Part shown: piece by piece, positions 57,494-64,000 of the stretch
Numbering within the stretch: the stretch's first letter is position 1
Layout of the letters: each line of letters begins with the position of its first letter
Origin: Secundilactobacillus silagincola
Lineage (GTDB): Bacteria > Bacillota > Bacilli > Lactobacillales > Lactobacillaceae
Assembly (NCBI RefSeq): GCF_002583405.1
Contig: NZ_BCMJ01000002.1
Span: 310,001-374,000 of the forward strand
Direction: 5' to 3'
Length of the DNA: 64,000 nucleotides
The notes under the pieces: model-generated
The model's input: the letters and a program-made list of their open reading frames with translations, nothing else
What the model was told of the DNA's origin: nothing
Database searches by the model: none
Translations under genes and position numbers: made by a program

Positions 57494-60028
57494 ATGACAG
57501 CAACAAACCATTTTTATGAGACTTTTCAACCAAGTCATTACAACTTATATCTAGATATTAACCGGGAAACAAAATTGATTTCCGGTAAAACTACGATTAT
57601 GGGAAACGCTTCTCAAACGGCAATTTCCCTGCATCAGAAATTTCTCAACGTATCTGCTGTTGAGGCGGATGGGGAGGCAGTTGATTTTAACTTAGATCAA
57701 CCTGCTGAAGCCATTCGCATCAACCTCAAGCAGGCTGGTGAAACGACGCTAACAGTCACTTACACCGCACCTTTGACCGACTCCATGATGGGCATTTACC
57801 CGTCATATTATGAAGTGAACGGTGAAAAGAAACAGATCATCGGCACTCAGTTTGAAACGACCTTTGCCCGCCAAGCCTTCCCAGGGATTGACGAACCAGA
57901 AGCTAAGGCTACCTTTGATTTAGCTATCAAATTTGACGAACACCCCGGCGAAACAATCATCAGTAACATGCCGGAAGTTCGCACGGAAAATGGTGTCCAC
58001 TATTTCGACACCACCATGAAAATGTCCACTTATTTGATTGCCTTTGCCTTTGGTGAACTGCAAACGAAACAAACCAAGACCAAGAGCGGTGTCACGGTTG
58101 GGGTTTTCGGTACGAAAGCACACAAGGCCAACGAGCTGGACTTTGCGTTGGATATCGCCAAGCGCTCGATTGAATTTTACGAAGACTTCTATCAAACCCC
58201 TTATCCACTGCCACATTCATGGCAATTGGCACTGCCTGACTTTTCAGCTGGCGCTATGGAAAACTGGGGCTTGGTCACTTATCGGGAAGCCTACCTACTG
58301 TTAGATCCTGACAACACGTCGCTGGAAATGAAACAGCAGGTTGCCACAGTCATTGCTCATGAATTAGCTCACCAATGGTTCGGTGATTTAGTGACCATGA
58401 AGTGGTGGGATGACCTATGGCTTAATGAAAGTTTTGCCAACATGATGGAATACGTGGCGGTCGATGCTCTTGAACCTGATTGGCACATCTGGGAACTATT
58501 CCAGACCAGCGAGGCGCCAATGGCCCTGAATCGTGATGCCACTGACGGTGTTCAATCCGTTCACGTTCAAGTGGAGGACCCCGCAGAAATCGATGCGCTG
58601 TTTGACAGTGCTATTGTTTATGCAAAGGGTGCTCGGATGCTGGTGATGGTGCGTTCATTATTGGGCGACGATGCGCTGCGTAAGGGACTAAAGAAATACT
58701 TTGAAGCTCACCAGTATGGCAACGCAACCGGTGCCGATTTATGGTCAGCACTTGGTGAGGCGTCTGATTTAGACATTGGTGCTATCATGAACTCTTGGTT
58801 GGAACAACCAGGCTATCCAGTGGTGGATGCGCAAGTTGTCGATGGTCAGTTGACCTTGAAACAGCACCAATTCTTTATCGGTGACGGCAAGGATACTGGT
58901 CGCCAATGGCAAATTCCGTTGAATAGTAATGATTCACAGGCACCGGCTATTTTCAAAGATGCTAAACTGTCTCTAGGTAATTATGATGATGTTCGTCAGC
59001 GTCTTGGGGAACCATTCCGTGTGAACGTGGGGAATAATTCTCATTTTATCGTACATTACGATGAGAAATTACTGAACGATATTTTAGCTCACGTGGATGA
59101 GTTCGATGCCATTACACAGTTACAATTAATGCAGGATCTCAGGTTGTTAGCAGAAGGCCGGCAAATTTCCTACGCTAGCGTTGTGCCACTGTTGAAACGA
59201 TTTGCTGATAGTCATGAAGCAGTGGTCATCACCGCTTTGTATACGTTAGCGAATAATTTAAAGAAGTTTGTTTTGCCTGATTCAACAGAAGAAAAACAGC
59301 TGCAGCAATTGTTTGACCAGCTCAGTGCCGCTCAAGTTAAACGGCTTGGCTGGTTGCCGGTAGCTGGTGAATCCATCGATGATCAGCTGTCACGACCAAT
59401 GATTTTGAGTGCGGCATTATACGCGCAAAATGCGGATGCGATTGCGGCTGCCCATCAGATTTTCCAGGACAACCAAGCGCAGTTAGCAACGTTATCCGCT
59501 GACATTCGTGGCTTGATTTTGACTAACGAGGTTAAGCACTATGGGAGTGAAAAACTGTTTGATCAGTTATTAGCTGACTATCAACAGACTGCGGATGGCA
59601 GTTACAAAGCCAATATTCGTGCTGCTTTGACCAGTACGCCAGATGCTGGGTTGATCAAGAAAACCATTGATCAGTTTGAAAATGCGGATGTCATCAAACC
59701 GCAAGATCTCCGTGGCTGGTTTAGAGGGGTTCTTGCTAACCCTCATGGCGAACAAGCTGCGTGGGATTGGCTCCGTACTGATTGGCAATGGCTGGAAGAC
59801 ACGGTTGGTGGCGATATGGAATTCTCAACTTACATCACCGTTACCGCTGGCGTCTTTAAGACGGCGGATCGACTAGCTGAATTCAAAGCCTTCTTCGAAC
59901 CAAAACTCAATACACCAGGTTTGACGCGTGAGATCACTATGGACATTAAAGTGATTGAAAGCCGGGTAGCATTGATCGAAGCTGAAAAGAACGCTGTGAA
60001 TCAAACGGTTGCCAGTGAGGTTAAATAG
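57494..60028 (+). CDS. pepN: Aminopeptidase N
   Basis: Cytosolic M1 zinc metallopeptidase of 844 residues that removes N-terminal residues from casein-type and other peptides. Motifs: exopeptidase signature GAMENWG, zinc site His289-Glu290-x2-His293 in HELAHQWFGD with the third ligand Glu in NESFAN, and the ERAP-like helical C-terminal domain. Length typical of lactobacillar PepN. GGGGGCC ribosome site and own terminator. Confidence 0.97.
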   Translation: MTATNHFYETFQPSHYNLYLDINRETKLISGKTTIMGNASQTAISLHQKFLNVSAVEADGEAVDFNLDQPAEAIRINLKQAGETTLTVTYTAPLTDSMMGIYPSYYEVNGEKKQIIGTQFETTFARQAFPGIDEPEAKATFDLAIKFDEHPGETIISNMPEVRTENGVHYFDTTMKMSTYLIAFAFGELQTKQTKTKSGVTVGVFGTKAHKANELDFALDIAKRSIEFYEDFYQTPYPLPHSWQLALPDFSAGAMENWGLVTYREAYLLLDPDNTSLEMKQQVATVIAHELAHQWFGDLVTMKWWDDLWLNESFANMMEYVAVDALEPDWHIWELFQTSEAPMALNRDATDGVQSVHVQVEDPAEIDALFDSAIVYAKGARMLVMVRSLLGDDALRKGLKKYFEAHQYGNATGADLWSALGEASDLDIGAIMNSWLEQPGYPVVDAQVVDGQLTLKQHQFFIGDGKDTGRQWQIPLNSNDSQAPAIFKDAKLSLGNYDDVRQRLGEPFRVNVGNNSHFIVHYDEKLLNDILAHVDEFDAITQLQLMQDLRLLAEGRQISYASVVPLLKRFADSHEAVVITALYTLANNLKKFVLPDSTEEKQLQQLFDQLSAAQVKRLGWLPVAGESIDDQLSRPMILSAALYAQNADAIAAAHQIFQDNQAQLATLSADIRGLILTNEVKHYGSEKLFDQLLADYQQTADGSYKANIRAALTSTPDAGLIKKTIDQFENADVIKPQDLRGWFRGVLANPHGEQAAWDWLRTDWQWLEDTVGGDMEFSTYITVTAGVFKTADRLAEFKAFFEPKLNTPGLTREITMDIKVIESRVALIEAEKNAVNQTVASEVK

Positions 60029-60043
60029 TTAAAAGCAAGTTTC

Positions 60044-60101
60044 AGACAAAAAACAGACAGGGTTTCAATCTTTCGGTTGAGACGCTGTCTGTTTTTTAAT
60101 A
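60044..60101. terminator. Terminator between convergent genes
   Basis: AAAAAACAGACAG / CTGTCTGTTTTTT arms with an inner TTTCAA/TTGAGA pair; A and T runs on both sides. Confidence 0.92.
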
Positions 60102-60105
60102 CGAA

Positions 60106-60429
60106 CTATTCCTCCGCACCGAAGCTAAGTTCTGACATGGAATCTTCTAGTTCTTCCAGTAAATTATTTTGTTCAATGAGTCTGAGCCACGCTTGTTGAC
60201 TCTGTTCGCCGCGTAGTTGCTGGGCAATCTTACCATGGACCTGTTCGACAAATTGACCATACAGTTTGTCTGCTTGACGCTGCACTACGGTACTATTGTA
60301 ACGGCGTGCTGGTGCTCGCTTAAGGTTTTCATCTTTTAAATAGGGTAATGCCCTTTCCATGAAGCGCGCTTCAACCTGACTATTAGCGGTGAGATAAGCT
60401 TGTAACTCTGTAGGATTCAACTGATTCAC
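60106..60429 (-). CDS. Small hypothetical helical protein
   Basis: 107 residues, charged and helical throughout (VEARFMERALPYLKDENL, RQADKLYGQFVEQVHGKIAQQL split in two helices, LIEQNNLLEELEDSMSEL), no membrane span or Cys. Function unknown. Start GTG 60429 with a GGAAAGTGAT site. Convergent with pepN. Confidence 0.65.
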   Translation of the reverse strand: MNQLNPTELQAYLTANSQVEARFMERALPYLKDENLKRAPARRYNSTVVQRQADKLYGQFVEQVHGKIAQQLRGEQSQQAWLRLIEQNNLLEELEDSMSELSFGAEE

Positions 60430-60618
60430 ATCACTTTCCGAACAAACGTTCTTTTAATTAGTATAACCGAAATTTCTCGAGATTTAAACAGCAGATTTTA
60501 TTGAGAAGTGGATTGCAGATTTTGCTCTGCCCTTTTACATTACAAGTGTCCGCGAAAAAATATTTTGCGGTGTAAACATGGTAAAATAAAGGTAACTTTA
60601 TATGTAGGAGGAACGGTC

Positions 60619-62370
60619 ATGACACAGATGAAGGCATCCGAAGCACTGGTAAAAGAATTGGCAAATTGGCACGTTGATCACGTCTACGGTATTCCCGCAG
60701 ATTCATTGATTGATGGTTTTGCCGCTGAACAGGATCTCGTTTCTTACATCCAGGTTCGCCATGAAGAAGTTGGCGCGCTGGCTGCAGCGGCTGAATCGAA
60801 GTTAACTGGCAAAATTGGTGTGGCACTGGCAGCAGTGGGTCCGGGTGCCGTTCATCTCATCTACGGTTTATGTGATGCCAAAATGGATCACACACCGATG
60901 CTGGTGATCATCAGCAACGTTGCCACCAGTATGATGAATACCCATTACTTGCAGGACATGGACGAAGATGAGCTGTTTTCAGGTCTGGATACCTTTCATC
61001 GCCAAGTCAGTGATGCGAAGCAGATTCCGGGAACGGTTCGGGCGGCAATTCAAGCAGCCTATGATACCCAATCGCCGTCAGTAGTCATTATTCCAGATGA
61101 TTTGGCTAACGTTGAAATTGATTATGAAGCGTTACCGATTCAAAGCCAGTCGCAACCCGTTCTCGCTGGAACCGATGAGCAAGTTGCCGAAACGATTTCT
61201 CTGATTAAACAGGCGAAAAATCCTGTCATGCTAGTGGGAACTGGGATTCGTCATGCTCAGTCAGAAGTGGTGGCCTTCTCCGAAAAATTCGGCTTACCAG
61301 TAGTCACAACGGCACCTGCAGTGGGTTATGTTCCTACTGATTTCGTCAATAATCTTGGTGCTCAGGGGACCATTGGCACGCAACCCGCCTTTGAAGCCAT
61401 GCACATGGCTGACTTAGTTGTCATGGTCGGGACCAGCTATCCGTTCATGCGGTTTATGCCAAAAACGATTAAAACGGTTCAGATCAATTGCGACGGCCAG
61501 GCACTGGGTGAACAGTTCCCAGCTACCCAGATGGTTCATGCAGACGCCAAAACATACTTAAACCAAGTGCTTCAAGCTCAAGCTGAAGCCTTACCAGAAA
61601 GTCATTTCTTGCAGGCTTGTCACATGGCACGAGAAAATTGGCACGGATATTTGGATGAGCGGGTGGCCGCGCGTCCAAATGGTCAGTTAACGCCGGAAGC
61701 CGTGTTGCGGCAAGTGTCACAATTAGTCACTGCCGACACTGTTTATGGACTGGATATTGGTAATAATACCGTGTGGTCAACGCGAATGCTGCCGTTTGGC
61801 GATGGTCAGGTCATGACCATGTCATCTTGGTTCGGCGCTATGGGTTACGCCTTATCTGCCGGAATTGCCGCTCAGTTAACTTATCCGGATCGTCGAGTGA
61901 TTACCTTTTCTGGTGATGGTGGTTTTTCGATGGTTGTCCAGGATATTTTGACTCAAGTTCAGTATCAGTTACCAGTGATTAACGTGGTGCTTGAAAACGG
62001 TGGTTATGGCTTTATTCGTCAAGAAAAGGCGAAAGCTGGCCAAAGTGACTATGCACTGAAATTTATGAATGCCAACTGGGCTGGTGTCGCAGAAAATATG
62101 GGTGCTATTGGTTTGCGAGTCACCAACGATGATACCCTGAAAGCTGCTGTTGAAACCATCAAGCACCACTTGGCAGCTGGTGATAAAAAGCCAATCGTGT
62201 TGGATGCGGTAGTGACGGATGAAGCGCCGCTGGATACCAACACCATGAAGCTGGATCCGGATAAGTATTCTGATCGGATGATTGGGCAGTTTCGGGTTAA
62301 GTATCATTTGGATGGTGACCGCTACCCATCATTAAGACGAATTTTAAACCGGCTAGAAGCCGATAAATAG
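60619..62370 (+). CDS. pox: Pyruvate oxidase
   Basis: Thiamine-diphosphate and FAD enzyme of 583 residues that converts pyruvate, phosphate and oxygen to acetyl phosphate, CO2 and hydrogen peroxide. VRHEEVGALAAAAESKLTG carries the catalytic Glu; the ThDP-binding motif runs from GDGGFSM to ENGGYG. The start is ATG 60619 (MTQMKASEALVKEL) after AGGAGGAACGG; the longer reading is non-homologous. Acetolactate synthase is the main alternative, but the N-terminus and length fit the Pox branch. Confidence 0.9.
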   Translation: MTQMKASEALVKELANWHVDHVYGIPADSLIDGFAAEQDLVSYIQVRHEEVGALAAAAESKLTGKIGVALAAVGPGAVHLIYGLCDAKMDHTPMLVIISNVATSMMNTHYLQDMDEDELFSGLDTFHRQVSDAKQIPGTVRAAIQAAYDTQSPSVVIIPDDLANVEIDYEALPIQSQSQPVLAGTDEQVAETISLIKQAKNPVMLVGTGIRHAQSEVVAFSEKFGLPVVTTAPAVGYVPTDFVNNLGAQGTIGTQPAFEAMHMADLVVMVGTSYPFMRFMPKTIKTVQINCDGQALGEQFPATQMVHADAKTYLNQVLQAQAEALPESHFLQACHMARENWHGYLDERVAARPNGQLTPEAVLRQVSQLVTADTVYGLDIGNNTVWSTRMLPFGDGQVMTMSSWFGAMGYALSAGIAAQLTYPDRRVITFSGDGGFSMVVQDILTQVQYQLPVINVVLENGGYGFIRQEKAKAGQSDYALKFMNANWAGVAENMGAIGLRVTNDDTLKAAVETIKHHLAAGDKKPIVLDAVVTDEAPLDTNTMKLDPDKYSDRMIGQFRVKYHLDGDRYPSLRRILNRLEADK

Positions 62371-62387
62371 GATTGGGGTAAAGTTAA

Positions 62388-63260
62388 ATGGAATTTACGT
62401 GGACGGTGGACGAAGCTGGTTTATCAGCCAAACAAGTACTGGGGCAGCATGGCGTCAGTCACCGGATGTTTACACAACTGAACCAAAGTAACGGACAAAT
62501 CTTGGTCAACGGTGTTTCAGTAAAACCGTCCGTTAAGGTGCAGCTAGGCGATACGCTGACACTGGTTGTGCCAGTGGAGCCAGCTGATCCAGAAGTGCCT
62601 GTCAGTTCGGCACCCTTGCAGGTCATTAACGAAGACGAAAATACCATAGTGGTTTTGAAGCCTGCTGGACTCACTTCAGTCCCCGGTCCAAGTAACCGGA
62701 CCGATACGCTGGTTAACCGAGTGAAGGGCCATTTAGTTGATACGGGTGATCAAAATCTCGTCCCCCACATTATTACCCGATTGGATCGAGACACAAGTGG
62801 CTTGGTTCTGATTGCTAAGCATCGACTGGCGAACTCATGGTTGAATCAGCAATTAGCTGATCACCGGTTAAAAAAACGCTATTTAGCTATCGTTAGTGGT
62901 CCATTAGAGAAAGATCACGACATGATTGATGCCCCTTTGAGACGTTCAGATGATGGTTTTGATCAGATTGTTGCGGCAGATGGTAAGTCAGCCCAAACCG
63001 AATATTGGGTTCGTCAGCGTTGTGAGAACTGGACGCTGGTGGAGGTGTTGCTACACACTGGTCGGACGCATCAGATTCGGGCACACTTTAGATCCATTGG
63101 CCATCCGTTACTGGGCGATGCACTTTACGGTGGCCCTCAGGATCAACTCAAACGGCAGGCGTTACACGCATACCAATTAGACTATCAAGATCCAGTCACC
63201 GACGCGTCTCGTCATTTTGAAGCTGATCTACCGGCTGATATGTTAAAAGTGATTAAGTGA
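62388..63260 (+). CDS. RluD-type pseudouridine synthase
   Basis: 290 residues of the RluA/RluC/RluD family: an S4-like N-terminal region (GQILVNGVSVKPS), the catalytic motif ITRLDRDTSGLVL with Asp133, and VLLHTGRTHQIRAHF. Modifies uridines in 23S rRNA or tRNA; the exact site is not deducible. It follows the pyruvate oxidase gene by 17 bases, so it may be co-transcribed with it. Confidence 0.92.
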   Translation: MEFTWTVDEAGLSAKQVLGQHGVSHRMFTQLNQSNGQILVNGVSVKPSVKVQLGDTLTLVVPVEPADPEVPVSSAPLQVINEDENTIVVLKPAGLTSVPGPSNRTDTLVNRVKGHLVDTGDQNLVPHIITRLDRDTSGLVLIAKHRLANSWLNQQLADHRLKKRYLAIVSGPLEKDHDMIDAPLRRSDDGFDQIVAADGKSAQTEYWVRQRCENWTLVEVLLHTGRTHQIRAHFRSIGHPLLGDALYGGPQDQLKRQALHAYQLDYQDPVTDASRHFEADLPADMLKVIK

Positions 63261-63430
63261 GCAATTTGAAAAATGATGCAATTCAATGCATGTTTATCTG
63301 AGTAAAGAATGTTGAAAAAGACGGCAAATTAAGAATTCATCTCATAATAAACTTTTTAGTGTAAAACGCTTGCTATTCCCTAGAAATTCTGTATTATGGC
63401 AATTGTAAAAACTACTAAGGAGTGAATTTG

Positions 63431-63622
63431 ATGACAACTAATGATGAGTCACAGCAGGCGATTGCGAAGATTTTGGACCAGATGGACGAAAACCTTTCCG
63501 AATTATCGTGGTTTGACTGTGACCTTAAGGACGACAAGTTTGTTAAGCACATGGCTGAAATGAAGGCATCTTTAAAGGCTGCCAAGAAACCATTTGTTGA
63601 CAAGGACTTAGTTACAGAATAG
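63431..63622 (+). CDS. Small hypothetical protein
   Basis: 63 residues, acidic N-terminal half and lysine-rich C-terminal half (KHMAEMKASLKAAKK), predicted helical. ATG 63431 has AAGGAG 8 bases upstream, a strong site for such a short gene, and a terminator follows. Function unknown. Confidence 0.7.
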   Translation: MTTNDESQQAIAKILDQMDENLSELSWFDCDLKDDKFVKHMAEMKASLKAAKKPFVDKDLVTE

Positions 63623-63689
63623 ACCGTTGCTGGAGACATCAGTTTGTCGCCATAAATTTGAAACACCGTACTCAGACAATTTCCAATTA

Positions 63690-63730
63690 ACATCCACCGC
63701 AGTTACGTATTTTGCGGTGGGTGTTTTTAA
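63690..63730 (+). terminator. Terminator after the 63431 gene
   Basis: CATCCACCGCA / TGCGGTGGGTG arms followed by TTTTTAATTT. Confidence 0.88.
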
Positions 63731-63805
63731 TTTCATCAATCGCAAAACAAGCATTTTGTGATCAACGGTTTTGCGGTAAACTATTGAGCAGAAGGGGTGA
63801 AATCC

Positions 63806-64000
63806 ATGTCAGAAAATGAGACGGTAACGTGCATTGTGGACGGCAAGGCGTACCACGTCGATGAAGGGCTGTACCTTGCAGATTTATCCACGGCGATTCG
63901 TCAGCGGGTCAAGCGCGATTATCCCAAGGCAAAGGTGACGGATTTTATTTGCGGTCATCATTTATTAAAGTATCGATTGGCCAATGTGGACGCCATGATC
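63806..64000 (+). CDS. Partial gene, probable DUF1003-type membrane protein N-terminus
   Basis: Runs off the window after 65 codons without a stop. ATG 63806 follows AAGGGGTGAAA. The visible part, with CIVDGKAYHVDEGLYL, RDYPKAKVTDFICGHHLL and YRLANVDAMI, resembles the soluble N-terminal region of DUF1003 membrane proteins in lactobacilli. The membrane segments, if present, lie beyond the window. Confidence 0.6.
   Translation, partial: MSENETVTCIVDGKAYHVDEGLYLADLSTAIRQRVKRDYPKAKVTDFICGHHLLKYRLANVDAMI

Noticed and set aside
63358-63385. cre site before the 63431 small gene (GTGTAAAACGCTTGCT)
   Set aside because: It has an extra base in the left half-site relative to the cre consensus.

Overview
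The window looks like chromosome from a low-to-mid-GC Gram-positive lactic acid bacterium (Lactobacillaceae). The pointers are AGGAGG-type ribosome sites, many short hairpin-plus-T terminators, a MucBP adhesin with a KxYKxGxxW signal and an LPQTN sortase motif, pyruvate oxidase, PepN and phenolic acid decarboxylase. Genus cannot be fixed from sequence reading alone. I saw no rRNA, tRNA, CRISPR array or prophage.

Layout. 1-3.1 kb: vitamin B6 synthesis (pdxT, pdxS) divergent from a MocR-type regulator. 3.2-7.0 kb: zinc-ribbon membrane protein, two exported proteins, aldo/keto reductase. 7.0-9.7 kb: phenolic acid decarboxylase and its repressor padR, separated by an IS605-type TnpB element. 9.8-11.7 kb: two Rossmann oxidoreductases. 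11.8-15.1 kb: a persulfide-stress locus (four-part CoA-disulfide reductase/rhodanese/TusA/DsrE protein, thioredoxin, CstR-like repressor) with matching operators in both divergent promoters. 15.1-16.4 kb: rsgA behind a leader peptide and mutually exclusive hairpins. 16.5-22.2 kb: PadR/DUF1048/hydrolase genes, two quinone-reductase-like genes with a MarR regulator, a phosphoribosyltransferase. 22.2-27.6 kb: permease, aminotransferase, hydroxyacyl-CoA dehydrogenase, two unknowns. 27.8-31.4 kb: the adhesin. 31.5-37.4 kb: amidohydrolase, SnoaL-like and metallo-beta-lactamase-fold proteins, regulators, a second hydroxyacyl-CoA dehydrogenase. 37.6-39.8 kb: an aminotransferase/ornithine-cyclodeaminase-like pair with a structured leader. 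40.1-45.8 kb: FetAB-type transporter, flavin oxidoreductase with LysR, glutamine amidotransferase, MATE exporter. 46.5-49.2 kb: alcohol and aldehyde dehydrogenases. 49.5-53.8 kb: a second TnpB element placed directly before the transhydrogenase operon. 54-64 kb: mixed housekeeping genes (serine hydrolase, broken tetR, TauE-like permease, pepN, pyruvate oxidase, RluD-type synthase).

The most notable observations are these. (1) Two closely related TnpB elements with intact RuvC residues each sit between a gene's promoter/ribosome-site region and its start codon (padR, pntA), so the predicted guide covers the first codons of that gene. (2) The rsgA leader has a 17-codon ORF and two hairpins competing for one GTCCTCC arm. 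(3) The ornithine-cyclodeaminase-like operon has a ~154-nt leader ending in an intrinsic terminator. (4) A dispersed family of 3'-end hairpins has conserved outer arms and cores that vary in sequence but remain self-complementary. (5) One MarR-type operator/promoter occurs at both 19.15 and 31.5 kb, linking two loci 12 kb apart. (6) Several regulators are atypical: a MocR protein without its PLP lysine and a CstR-like protein without the second cysteine.
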